64,000 nucleotides of DNA, taken from assembly GCA_900539625.1 (NCBI GenBank), contig UQCW01000004.1, positions 1 through 64,000 of the forward strand, given 5' to 3'. This document shows, piece by piece, positions 42,372 to 50,638 of this stretch. Below the pieces are notes generated by a model. That model was not told the origin of the DNA and ran no database searches. It worked only from the letters and a program-made list of their open reading frames with translations. The translations under genes were made by a program, and so were the position numbers. Source of the stretch: an uncultured Prevotella sp. (GTDB lineage: Bacteria > Bacteroidota > Bacteroidia > Bacteroidales > Bacteroidaceae). Position 1 is the first letter of the stretch, and each line of letters opens with the position of its first letter.

Positions 42372-43808
42372 TCATTGTTTTATAGGTGACAGTCCCATAG
42401 ATGCCGCCTTTTCTTCGATGAATCTTAATGCTGGCTCTTTTTCGTTGGGGATTTTGCCGTCAAGAATGGCATCTTTCAAGGCGCCCTTTATGTCCCCAAT
42501 TTCGCGGCATGGCTGGAGTCCGAACATCTTCATGATTTCAATTCCGTCGATTGGGGGCTGGAAGTTTCGGATCCTGTCTTTCTCCTCGATTTTGACAAGC
42601 TTCTCTCGCACGATTTTGAAATTCTGCAGGAAGTTTTTCTTGCGGATTTCATTTTTGCTCGTTATGTCGGCTTCGCAGAGTTGCATCAGGCTGTCGATGT
42701 CGTCGCCTGCGTCAAAGAGGAGTCTTCTCACGGCGCTGTCTGTGACGATGTCATCTGCAATGGCAATGGGGCGCATGTGAAGTCCAACGAGTTTTTTGAC
42801 AAACTTCATTCGCTCGTCCATCGGTAGTTTCATACGCCTGAAGATGCCTGGAATCATTTTTTCTCCGATGTAGTTGTGATTGTGGAAAGTCCATCCGATG
42901 GATGGGTCCCAGCGTTTGCTCTGCGTTTTTCCGATGTCGTGCAGAATTGCGGCCCAGCGCAGCCAGAGGTCTGCTCCGTTGTTAGCCACATTGTCAAGCA
43001 CTTCAAGCGTGTGGTAGAAATTGTTTTTATGTTTTCGTCCGTTGACACTTTCAACGATGTCAAGGTCGGAGAGTTCTGGAAGTATAATCTTCAGTATGTT
43101 TGCACGTTGCAAGTCGACAAAGCCCTTAGAGGGGGTGGGGGACATGACGATTTTGTTCAACTCCGTGATGATGCGTTCTGCGCTGATGATTTTCAGTCGC
43201 TCTGCGTTTTTTGACAGAGCTTCGAAAGTTTCTTCTTCAATTTGGAAATTCAGTTGTGTGGCGAATCTGACGCAACGCATGATGCGCAGAGGATCGTCGC
43301 TGAACGTTATGTTGGGCTCAAGTGGGGTTTTTATTATGCCTTTTTCCAAATCCTCCAGGCCGCCAAACGGGTCTACAAATTCTCCGAAGCGTTTTCCGTT
43401 AAGGCAGATTGCCATGGCGTTTATCGTGAAATCTCTGCGGTTTTGGTCATCTTCCAACGTGCCGTTTTCAACAATTGGTTTGCGGGAATCATGGGTGTAG
43501 CTTTCGCGCCTTGCGCCGACAAATTCCACTTCATTGTTGCGCCATTTCACCTGAGCGGTTCCGAAATTGCGGAATACAGACAGATGGCATTTTCCATGCA
43601 ACTGTTGGGCAAAGGCTTCAGCCATTTCGATGCCATTGCCAACCACAACCACATCAATGTCACACGTTGGTCTTCCCAAGAGAATGTCGCGAACATATCC
43701 ACCAACAACGTAACATTCAAATCCTTTTAGGTCGGCTGTTCTTGATATGAGATGAAAAACCTCGTCTTTCAAATGGTCTTGTATCTGGTGTTGGGAAAAA
43801 CGGTGCAT
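42372..43808 (-). CDS. cca: CCA tRNA nucleotidyltransferase / poly(A) polymerase family, with HD domain
   Basis: 478 residues. The nucleotidyltransferase motif is VVGGYVRDILLGRPTCDIDVV, with G36-G37, R40-D41 and the metal-binding D50 and D52. Then NRRDFTINAMA, DPLRIMRCVRFA and a C-terminal HD phosphohydrolase domain (AAILHDIGKTQ). At least one tRNA here (Arg) lacks an encoded CCA, consistent with need for such an enzyme. CCA-adding and poly(A)-adding members are hard to tell apart by eye; the first is likelier because no second candidate is in view. Confidence 0.9.
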   Translation of the reverse strand: MHRFSQHQIQDHLKDEVFHLISRTADLKGFECYVVGGYVRDILLGRPTCDIDVVVVGNGIEMAEAFAQQLHGKCHLSVFRNFGTAQVKWRNNEVEFVGARRESYTHDSRKPIVENGTLEDDQNRRDFTINAMAICLNGKRFGEFVDPFGGLEDLEKGIIKTPLEPNITFSDDPLRIMRCVRFATQLNFQIEEETFEALSKNAERLKIISAERIITELNKIVMSPTPSKGFVDLQRANILKIILPELSDLDIVESVNGRKHKNNFYHTLEVLDNVANNGADLWLRWAAILHDIGKTQSKRWDPSIGWTFHNHNYIGEKMIPGIFRRMKLPMDERMKFVKKLVGLHMRPIAIADDIVTDSAVRRLLFDAGDDIDSLMQLCEADITSKNEIRKKNFLQNFKIVREKLVKIEEKDRIRNFQPPIDGIEIMKMFGLQPCREIGDIKGALKDAILDGKIPNEKEPALRFIEEKAASMGLSPIKQ

Positions 43809-43959
43809 TGAATATTGCTGTTGTTAAGAGAGTTAAGTTGTTATTATATAGAAAACGATCGTGGGCTCTGTTTCCTGCGGTTGGCAGCGTTGCATCAAAA
43901 CCTATTGCTCGTGTTTCGTTATGGGGCGTTTCATAATGAGCCAAAGACGTGCGTTGGAG

Positions 43960-44544
43960 TTATAGGTTAAAACTCTGGCCTTTTGAAATAAGGGAAAGAA
44001 ATTCTTCGCGCGTCTTGCTTTGATTGAAAGCTCCAGAGATGTCGCTGGTGGTTGTTATTGAATTCTGTTTCTCCACGCCGCGCATTTGCATGCACATGTG
44101 TTTTGCTTCGATAACGACCATCACCCCCAAGGGATTGAGTGCATTCTGTATGCATTCCTTGATTTGTGTGGTCATTCTCTCTTGCACCTGGAGGCGATGG
44201 GAGAATACGTCTACAACACGGGCGATTTTCGACAAGCCTGTGATGTATCCGTTAGGGATGTACGCTACGTGGGCTTTGCCGTAGAAGGGCAGCATGTGGT
44301 GTTCGCATAAAGAATAAAACTGGATGTCTTTGACAATGACCATCTGGTTGTAGTCTTCCTTGAATTTCGCAGAATTGATGATTGCCTCAGGGTTCATGTC
44401 GTAGCCTCTTGTCAGGGTTGCCATGGCTTTGGCTACGCGTTCCGGGGTCTTGATTAGCCCTTCTCGGTTGACATCTTCTCCAAGTAGACGAATTATCTCC
44501 GAATAATGCTTTTGGATTTCCTGTAGCTTGTCAGTTGTTATCAT
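43960..44544 (-). CDS. folE: GTP cyclohydrolase I
   Basis: 194 residues. Zinc ligands C80, H83 (in LCEHHMLPFYGKAHVAYIP) and C151 (KHMCMQMRGV) are present; GLSKIARVVDVFSHRLQVQERMT is the conserved core helix. It forms dihydroneopterin triphosphate from GTP, the first step to folate. It is the last gene of the DUF1599, DoxX, tpiA, SPOR, folE row, 42 bp after the SPOR gene. Confidence 0.97.
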   Translation of the reverse strand: MITTDKLQEIQKHYSEIIRLLGEDVNREGLIKTPERVAKAMATLTRGYDMNPEAIINSAKFKEDYNQMVIVKDIQFYSLCEHHMLPFYGKAHVAYIPNGYITGLSKIARVVDVFSHRLQVQERMTTQIKECIQNALNPLGVMVVIEAKHMCMQMRGVEKQNSITTTSDISGAFNQSKTREEFLSLISKGQSFNL

Positions 44545-44586
44545 TACGCTTTAATCTGTTTTGGTTGTTGTTGGGTTGTCGGTTGC

Positions 44587-45198
44587 TCAGCGTGCCAAGA
44601 GAACTTCGCAACGAACGATTCTGACTTCTCTGGAAATGCCGGAAGCGCGGATTTTTTTTGCATATTCTTGAGCATCCTCATGGGTGCGGAAATCGCCGAC
44701 TCTGCACACCCATCGCGGATTAATAAAGCGCGGGTAAACTGAAAGCATCGGGAATTTCTTTTGGCAGGTTTCCCCTATTGCGTATGCTTTCATCTTGTCA
44801 TTGTGTGAATTGTTTCCCGTGTAGATTTGTATACGGTAGCCTTGGCCCTTGTACCGGTGGCGTGTGCCGGATGGAACAGGGGTGGTTTCGGCAGGATTAT
44901 GGTTGTTGTCTCCAATGTGGCTGTGGGCAGGCTTGTCTTTTCCGTTTGATTCACTTGGCTTTTTAGAGGAATCATGTCCGCGTTGCTCGTTTGACGGCGT
45001 GGCAGGATTTTTCTTTACGGGTTGCGGGGCGTTGTTGACGACATCGTCTATCTGTGGTGTCTGAATGATGACAACTTTTCCTTCGCCCGTTTGTTGCGAT
45101 TTCACATGCTCTGTGAATTTGGACTGTGCAGAAACAGTGCATCCGGCAATGAGCATGATGCACGTCAATATGGTTCTCACGTAAACTTGGTTTGTCAT
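44587..45198 (-). CDS. SPOR domain protein with export signal
   Basis: 203 residues from the ATG at 45198. The signal TILTCIMLIAGC ends in a lipobox-like LIAGC, so the protein may be lipidated. A low-complexity linker rich in Pro, Ser and His (about 40-120) leads to a C-terminal SPOR domain (GYRIQIYTGNN...RVGDFRTHEDAQEYA), which binds denuded septal glycan strands. Probably placed at the division site. It sits between tpiA and folE in a conserved Bacteroidetes row, though a hairpin at 45375 separates it from tpiA. Confidence 0.87.
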   Translation of the reverse strand: MTNQVYVRTILTCIMLIAGCTVSAQSKFTEHVKSQQTGEGKVVIIQTPQIDDVVNNAPQPVKKNPATPSNEQRGHDSSKKPSESNGKDKPAHSHIGDNNHNPAETTPVPSGTRHRYKGQGYRIQIYTGNNSHNDKMKAYAIGETCQKKFPMLSVYPRFINPRWVCRVGDFRTHEDAQEYAKKIRASGISREVRIVRCEVLLAR

Positions 45199-45374
45199 TT
45201 TATATGATAAGGGCTCTTTGTGATACACTCAATCTTTTCGCCTTGGCACATTCCTATGGCATGTGAACCAGTGTCTATATGCCGCACCTGCGGGTGTTTC
45301 TGAATGTGGCGGTGCGGCAAATGCTGTAACGCCGCGATAGGGCAGTCTTGCCCCTTCCTGCTAATTGATTATGA

Positions 45375-45413
45375 AAGAATAAACGCAGACTAAAAATAGC
45401 TGCGTTTATTCTT
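45375..45413 (-). terminator. Putative terminator between tpiA and the SPOR gene
   Basis: AAGAATAAACGCAG (45375-45388) pairs with CTGCGTTTATTCTT (45400-45413) over 14 bp. On the minus strand it reads into TTCATAATC, a moderate tail. Confidence 0.75.
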
Positions 45414-45460
45414 ATCTGGTTTTGCTGACTCCTTCTTTTGAAGAAGAAATCTGCATTTCC

Positions 45461-46219
45461 TTATTTCCAAGCGTCAATGATGCCCTTGAAGTCAGCAACC
45501 TTCAAGGCAGCGCCACCGATCAAGCCACCGTCAACGTTAGGCTTTGCAAACAATTCCTTGGCATTGCTTGGCTTGCAGCTACCGCCGTACAGGATGCTTA
45601 CGTTCTCAGCAGCTTCTTTGCCGAACTTTTCAGCAATGACGTTGCGGATGAACTCGTGCATTTCTTCAGCCTGTTCAGCAGTGGCAGTCTTACCGGTACC
45701 AATGGCCCATACTGGTTCGTAAGCCAAGATGATGTTAGAGAATTCTTCCTGAGAAAGGTCGAAGAGTGAACCCTCAAGCTGAGCTTTGACAACTTCATTC
45801 TGCTTGCCTGATTCTCTTTCTTCCAGAACTTCACCGATGCAGAAAACCACCTTCAAACCGTTGGCCAAAGCCAAGTTGATCTTTTCCTTCAAAATCTCAG
45901 GAGTTTCGTGGTAGTATGCGCGGCGTTCGCTGTGGCCCAAGATAACGTAGTTGGCACCAGTGCTCTTTACCATTTCAGCAGAAACTTCGCCAGTGTAAGC
46001 GCCGCTTACCTTGTCTGCGCAGTTTTCGGCACCAAGACCGATGATGTTTTGGTCAATGATGTTGGCAACAGAGGCCAAGTGGATGAATGGGGTGCAGATT
46101 ACTACGTCGCAGTTAGGTTTGTCTGCTGTCAAAGTCTCGTTCAATTCTTTTGCCAAGGCAACGCCTTCTTGCAGGTTCTTGTTCATTTTCCAGTTACCTG
46201 CTACAATTTTCTTTCTCAT
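45461..46219 (-). CDS. tpiA: Triosephosphate isomerase
   Basis: 252 residues, normal length. N9 and K11 in AGNWKMNK, the catalytic His in VILGHSERR, and the flexible loop with catalytic Glu in AYEPVWAIGTGKTA; the C-terminal phosphate loop is LYGGSCKPSNA. Glycolysis and gluconeogenesis. Its first codons overlap the 3' end of the DoxX gene by 26 bp, so translation is probably coupled. Codon use is biased as for a highly expressed gene. Confidence 0.98.
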   Translation of the reverse strand: MRKKIVAGNWKMNKNLQEGVALAKELNETLTADKPNCDVVICTPFIHLASVANIIDQNIIGLGAENCADKVSGAYTGEVSAEMVKSTGANYVILGHSERRAYYHETPEILKEKINLALANGLKVVFCIGEVLEERESGKQNEVVKAQLEGSLFDLSQEEFSNIILAYEPVWAIGTGKTATAEQAEEMHEFIRNVIAEKFGKEAAENVSILYGGSCKPSNAKELFAKPNVDGGLIGGAALKVADFKGIIDAWK

Positions 46220-47390
46220 TGTTGTGAATGTTTAAATGTTTCTTGAAAATATAGTGTTTGTAGTATTTGATACCAATCCATATTCTGTCAGACATGATGC
46301 ATATGCTTAGCGGAATGACAAACCATAAAAGCAGCAGGGTCAGCGAATAACGGTGTGCCGTCCAAAACGATGCAGCTTCAGGCTGTCCGACGCTTTCAAT
46401 GTCTGGCAAGTTGTTGTTGCTCCATTTTTTGTCGATCACGCCGTTACTAATCAGAAGCAGACCAGGGTTTGACCTCACCATACTTTTAATCATGTCTTCG
46501 TCGGCTTTGAGGAAAGGATAGCTTGCCCCCGTGCAGTCAACCCAATTGTTTATGTCTGAAGAATCAGTGTTGTAGGCCGTGATAGCATAGAATCCCCAGC
46601 ACGAATCCCGGCAAATGTCGTATATGTCGTTTATCCTGTCGGCGCATCCGTTGTCGGCCGTCTTCATGTTAGGAATGGTGAGCAGATAAACTCTTGAATG
46701 CTGTTGCAGGATGCTGTCGGTCATCAGCTCATCTTTATCCGTAATGCAGCTGAAATTGATCAGTGCGGGCGGGGTGTCCTCCTCAGGCGTGTAATAGGCA
46801 TTTCTCAAATTAGTGCCCTCTTTGAAATCAGTGAAATCAACGACAGGGAGATAGTGGAATGAGTAGATGGAGAGCAATATGATGTAGGCGGCCGAGTACA
46901 GCGAGACAATCCATTGGTTGCGTTCGCTGATTAGCCGCAATAGATAATGTTCGCGTTTGTACAGAATGGCGGCACATGTCAGGAGAACGATGTTTTTCGC
47001 CAGAGTTTGCCCGTTTGTCAGGGTAAGGGCTGTTCCGAAACAGCCGCAGTCGGCCACCGGGTTGTATATATAAATATATGCGGTCAGCGCTGTCATGCAT
47101 AGCATGGTGACGAAGGCGACAATTGTCGTCGTGCGTTTTCTGATGCCCAGCAGGATATAGATGCCAAGCATGAATTCCAGCGCGGAAAGAGCTACGACAA
47201 AAACCGAAAGCAGGGTGGAGTTGTCTTCGAAAGGATGTCCCCAGTGGCTGAAATAGGCGTTGGTTTTGTAAAGCATGCCAAGCGGGTCGGCGGCTTTCAC
47301 AAAGCCAGACACGATGAACGTGGCGGCAAAGCAAAGGCGGCAGACCGTGACAATCCAGAAGGATATGATATTTTTAATTTTCTTGTTCAA
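46194..47390 (-). CDS. BT_3928-type DoxX-family membrane protein
   Basis: 398 residues. The first half has four to five membrane helices with DoxX features (FAATFIVSGFVKAADPLG; FMLGIYILLGIRKR; ADCGCFGTALTLTNGQ), followed by a soluble region of about 190 residues (VVDFTDFKEGTNLR ... GFYAITAYNTDSSD) and a last helix near residue 370. The paired cysteines in ADCGCFG suggest redox or metal involvement. Overlaps DUF1599 upstream by 17 bp and tpiA downstream by 26 bp. Confidence 0.85.
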   Translation of the reverse strand: MNKKIKNIISFWIVTVCRLCFAATFIVSGFVKAADPLGMLYKTNAYFSHWGHPFEDNSTLLSVFVVALSALEFMLGIYILLGIRKRTTTIVAFVTMLCMTALTAYIYIYNPVADCGCFGTALTLTNGQTLAKNIVLLTCAAILYKREHYLLRLISERNQWIVSLYSAAYIILLSIYSFHYLPVVDFTDFKEGTNLRNAYYTPEEDTPPALINFSCITDKDELMTDSILQQHSRVYLLTIPNMKTADNGCADRINDIYDICRDSCWGFYAITAYNTDSSDINNWVDCTGASYPFLKADEDMIKSMVRSNPGLLLISNGVIDKKWSNNNLPDIESVGQPEAASFWTAHRYSLTLLLLWFVIPLSICIMSDRIWIGIKYYKHYIFKKHLNIHNNEKENCSR

Positions 47391-47934
47391 TATCCAGTTT
47401 GATTAAACCAAAGACGGCATAGTTCATGATGTCCATGTAGTTTGCTGCAACGCCTTCAGAAACAAGCGTATTTCCCTTTAACTCTTCAATCTGCTTGGTA
47501 CGCAATAATTTCATCAGGATGAAATCAGTGTATGACGTGACACGCATGCCGCGCCATGCCTCATTGTAATCGTGGTTCTTGCACAGCATCAGTTCCAGGG
47601 TCTTCGTGGCATATTCATCATAGAGATTGAGGGCTTCATCACACGTGAGAAGGTCTGTTTCTGCATTTGATATACTGGCAGGGCGTTCTAAAACAATCTG
47701 CCCCATGATGGCGTAGTTCACAATGGCAATCAATTCAGGGACAATGCCCTCGTCAACCAGCGATTCCCCTGTCGTCTCCAGGGTGCGAATCCTGTTGGCT
47801 TTGATGAATATCTGGTCTGTTATAGAGGACGGGCGCATGATGCACCAGGCCGTGCCGTAGTCGTGCATTTTTTTTATAAATAACGTTCGGCACTTGTCTA
47901 ATACGCTTTTAAATTCTTGCTCTGTCGACTGCAT
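47374..47934 (-). CDS. DUF1599 domain-containing protein
   Basis: 186 residues of two similar halves: MHDYGTAWCIMRPSSITDQIFIKANRIRTLE-like and NHDYNEAWRGMRVTSYTDFILMKLLRTKQIEE-like, each followed by a NYAIMGQIVL or NYAVFGLIKL helix. This internal duplication is the DUF1599 hallmark. Sometimes likened to nucleotide-modifying proteins, but the function is unknown. First gene of the DUF1599, DoxX, tpiA operon, with a clear promoter upstream. Confidence 0.9.
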   Translation of the reverse strand: MQSTEQEFKSVLDKCRTLFIKKMHDYGTAWCIMRPSSITDQIFIKANRIRTLETTGESLVDEGIVPELIAIVNYAIMGQIVLERPASISNAETDLLTCDEALNLYDEYATKTLELMLCKNHDYNEAWRGMRVTSYTDFILMKLLRTKQIEELKGNTLVSEGVAANYMDIMNYAVFGLIKLDIEQEN

Positions 47935-47963
47935 TTTGCATTTAAATGAAATGATTCAGAGGG

Positions 47964-47995
47964 CAAAGTTACGTCAACTTAATTGATTAACCAAA
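47964..47995 (-). promoter_or_regulatory. Promoter of the DUF1599-DoxX-tpiA operon
   Basis: On the minus strand TTTG (47992-47995), 20 bp, then TAACTTTG (47964-47971), an exact consensus match about 30 bp before the DUF1599 start codon. Confidence 0.88.
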
Positions 47996-48192
47996 CTGGC
48001 TTGGGAAAAATGTATCATCAAAATCTTTATTATGCCATTCAGAGGGTGTGAGCCGAGTTGGAAATGGCGCGATTTTAAATTTTCTCATAAGAATGTCTTT
48101 GCATTGTGAAATACACATAGGCGAGGGCATGTGCCTCTTCTGTCGTATATTCAAAAAAGTCAATCTTCAGCGCCAAATATCGTCCTCAAAAC

Positions 48193-48224
48193 TTTGTGCA
48201 TCCGATAAAATTGAAGTATCTTTG
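48193..48224 (+). promoter_or_regulatory. Promoter abutting the HU-SPOR start codon
   Basis: TTTG (48193-48196), 20 bp, then TATCTTTG (48217-48224), exact. Only four bases separate the box from the ATG at 48229, so transcription should begin at or within a few bases of the start codon. Confidence 0.85.
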
Positions 48225-48228
48225 CAGT

Positions 48229-49326
48229 ATGATTGAACTCTCTAAACATATTGAAGCTTTGTTGTTGGAACATGATTGCGTGATTGTTCCAAAACTTGGT
48301 GGATTTGTAACACAATACGCTCCCGCATATAGGATTGAGGATGAACAGTTGTTCTTGCCTCCGCATCGTGATATTGGTTTTAATGCACAATTAACCCTTA
48401 ATGACGGGCTGCTTGTGCAGTCTTTTATGCAGACATACGATGTGAGTTATGCAGAAGCATTGCATCTGATTGACGATGTTGTAGCTGATATAAAAAAAGC
48501 GTTGGCCGCAGAAGGAGAATATGTGCTAAACGGCATAGGCGTCCTTTCGACAACACTTTCTGGCACGCTTTCTTTTACGCCCAATGAGGCAGGCGTCGTT
48601 GCTCCGGATTTCTATGGATTGCGCTCTCTGTCAATAAAGAAACGCGTTAAATCGTCTGCCGATAATGGTGCTCGTTCGGATTTCGGCACAAAGGTACAGG
48701 AGGGAAGGAAGAAAAACAACACGTACACATTCAGAATAAACCGAGAATTGTGTAATTATGCTGCCGCAGTCATAGTGGCCGTCTTTTTCTATTTCCTCTG
48801 GGCAACTCCTGTCGGGGTTACGAATTTACAACAGGCCAATCTTTCCTCAGCGTATGGGTTTGCTATGCCGATAGCGGGGGAGACTTCAGAAACGGCAAAA
48901 GATCCGAATACTTGTACATTCGTTCAGGCAAAGGACGGGGTGAAGGCGGATATGCAGAATAATATGCCAGCGAAAAACGCATCTACAGCAGACAATATGG
49001 CTGGTGAGCGTGGTGCAGAAAGCAATGGTGTAGGCAATAAAACGAGTGTTGCTCCTGTTCAAAATGCCGTGGGAAAAACTTCCGAAATGGTTGATGCTCC
49101 GTTTACAATAGTCCTGATAAGCGATATCCCTCTGTCCAACGCCAAAGAATTTGCGGAAAGTATGAAGGGCAGGGGACTGCTTGATGCAGAAGTACTTGTG
49201 AAACGCAAGATGACCCGTGTCGTTTGTGGACGCTATCAAACGGAAGCCGATGCCGTTAATGCGCTACGGCAGCTTCGTTGTAAACACCCAGAATTCAAGG
49301 AGTCGTGGGTGTTGAATGTTAAATAG
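48229..49326 (+). CDS. HU-CCDC81 and SPOR domain protein
   Basis: 365 residues from the ATG at 48229; the open frame 11 codons upstream would begin in the promoter. Residues 1-130 carry the HU-like CCDC81 domains (LLLEHDCVIVPKLGGFVTQY; YVLNGIGVLS), one membrane helix spans about 177-194 (AAAVIVAVFFYFLWATP), and after a low-complexity linker a SPOR domain occupies about 290-365 (PFTIVLISDIPLSNAKEFA). A cytosolic HU-like part is thus tied to a periplasmic glycan-binding part, as known for this Bacteroidetes family; a role linking division or envelope to the cytosol is inferred. Monocistronic. Confidence 0.9.
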   Translation: MIELSKHIEALLLEHDCVIVPKLGGFVTQYAPAYRIEDEQLFLPPHRDIGFNAQLTLNDGLLVQSFMQTYDVSYAEALHLIDDVVADIKKALAAEGEYVLNGIGVLSTTLSGTLSFTPNEAGVVAPDFYGLRSLSIKKRVKSSADNGARSDFGTKVQEGRKKNNTYTFRINRELCNYAAAVIVAVFFYFLWATPVGVTNLQQANLSSAYGFAMPIAGETSETAKDPNTCTFVQAKDGVKADMQNNMPAKNASTADNMAGERGAESNGVGNKTSVAPVQNAVGKTSEMVDAPFTIVLISDIPLSNAKEFAESMKGRGLLDAEVLVKRKMTRVVCGRYQTEADAVNALRQLRCKHPEFKESWVLNVK

Positions 49327-49418
49327 TGAGAGCATCAAAAAAATGAAGTGAAGAGTAGAGGCGCGTTGTGGGTGCTTGAACTTTAGAATTTGAATTATTA
49401 TTCTTACTCGATTACATC

Positions 49419-49452
49419 AGCAGGCTGGTCAAACGGCCTGCTATTGTGTTTT
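49419..49452 (+). terminator. Terminator of the HU-SPOR gene
   Basis: AGCAGGC (49419-49425) pairs with GCCTGCT (49436-49442); ATTGTGTTTTT follows. Confidence 0.7.
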
Positions 49453-49519
49453 TAAGACCTTCGTGTTTTTACGTGCTGGATGGCAGCGTAAAGCACGATT
49501 CATAACGAATGTATAAACC

Positions 49520-50041
49520 ATGAAGAGAATCAGATGTCCGAAATGTGACGAACTCATACTTTTTGATGAGAACCTTTATGAGCCGGGGCGCGTCTTGGTC
49601 TTTGAGTGCAAGGCATGCCACAAGCAGTTTAAACTGCGTCTGACAAAAACTCCACCGCAAGAACAAGAAGAAGAAAACGCGCAGCCCGTGTGGGGACATT
49701 TGGTGGTGATAGAAAATGTGTTTCATCTCAAACAGGAAATCCCCTTGTATGAAGGAGATAACGTTGTAGGGCGTCATGTTAAGGGAACAAAGGCTAATGC
49801 TGCATTCAAAACCGTAGACCCGAGTGTTGATACAACGCATTGTGTCGTCAATGTTAGAATCAATAAGCAGACGCAGCAACCAGTATTTACTCTGAGTGAC
49901 GCAATGTCAAACACTGGTACTTTCTTGATGAACAATATCTTAGACAATAAAGCTAAAGTGATAATTCAAGACGGCAGTATCATAACCATCGGAGCAACAA
50001 CGATGATTCTCCGCGTTGGAGACGTTGAAAACGAAGAATAG
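49520..50041 (+). CDS. FHA domain protein with N-terminal zinc ribbon
   Basis: 173 residues. N-terminal CPKCDELI (C6, C9) and FECKACHKQFKL form a short zinc ribbon. An FHA domain follows (about 65-165): DNVVGRHVKG, DPSVDTTHCVVNV, LSDAMSNTGTFLMN, DGSIITIGATTMIL. FHA domains bind phosphothreonine; here the usual Ser-Arg-x-x-His reads Asp-Thr-Thr-His, so binding may be altered. No membrane segment; cytosolic. No Ser/Thr kinase gene is in the window. Not far upstream of a small exported protein and the SLBB gene. Confidence 0.87.
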   Translation: MKRIRCPKCDELILFDENLYEPGRVLVFECKACHKQFKLRLTKTPPQEQEEENAQPVWGHLVVIENVFHLKQEIPLYEGDNVVGRHVKGTKANAAFKTVDPSVDTTHCVVNVRINKQTQQPVFTLSDAMSNTGTFLMNNILDNKAKVIIQDGSIITIGATTMILRVGDVENEE

Positions 50042-50094
50042 TTGGAGCTTCCTGCGGTCATGCTGTTCTTGTGATACAGAAATGGCTCGCCCAA

Positions 50095-50136
50095 AATAAA
50101 CAGATTGCCTAACACAATAAACAGATTGCCTAACAC
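50095..50136 (+). repeat. 21-bp direct duplication before a start codon
   Basis: Two identical tandem copies of a 21-bp unit (AATAAACAGATTGCCTAACAC) at 50095-50115 and 50116-50136, ending 10 bp before the ATG at 50147. Confidence 0.9.
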
Positions 50137-50146
50137 AAACCGAGAA

Positions 50147-50572
50147 ATGAAATTAAGAAATGTCCTGCTTCTGCTGTTTGCTTTTGCCATGCTTGTAGCT
50201 ACGGCTCAGCCTGCGTCCAATCCATACAAGGGAACCTTCGTTTGTAAAATGGCGCAGATCACGCTCTGCCTTGATGCCTATGGTGAAAACATAGAAGTTC
50301 CTGGGCTGTCGTTTCTTGGAAAAACAAATGGCTATCTTTCAGGAACCGGTGTTTATGGTATCTGGATGATTACGAGTTGTGAAAAGCAGGGTGATGCTCT
50401 TCGAATACGTTTAAGTAATGATACGGGTTCCGACTCACAAACGGTTATATTCAAGCAAGTTAACGATAGCATTTTTTCTTATAGAGCCGTGGGCGGCAAT
50501 GTCATTAAGAAGGTTCAGCACCGCAAATTAGTAAAGATAGAAGACACGCTGGAGTTCCAACTAAAAAAATGA
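50147..50572 (+). CDS. Small exported protein of unknown function
   Basis: 141 residues from the ATG at 50147; an in-frame ATG at 50105 lies inside the 21-bp duplication and is not preferred. A clean signal peptide (LRNVLLLLFAFAMLVATAQ) precedes a beta-rich mature domain with two cysteines (FVCKMAQITLCLDAYG; MITSCEKQGDALRIRLS). I do not recognise the family; the layout resembles Bacteroidetes-restricted periplasmic beta-barrel proteins. About 65 bp before the SLBB gene on the same strand, hence possibly co-transcribed. Confidence 0.72.
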   Translation: MKLRNVLLLLFAFAMLVATAQPASNPYKGTFVCKMAQITLCLDAYGENIEVPGLSFLGKTNGYLSGTGVYGIWMITSCEKQGDALRIRLSNDTGSDSQTVIFKQVNDSIFSYRAVGGNVIKKVQHRKLVKIEDTLEFQLKK

Positions 50573-50638
50573 GGAATAGCAGCTGTGAAGTCCCGCATAA
50601 GTTTGTAATTACCTAAAAATAACAATACATCAAGAAGC

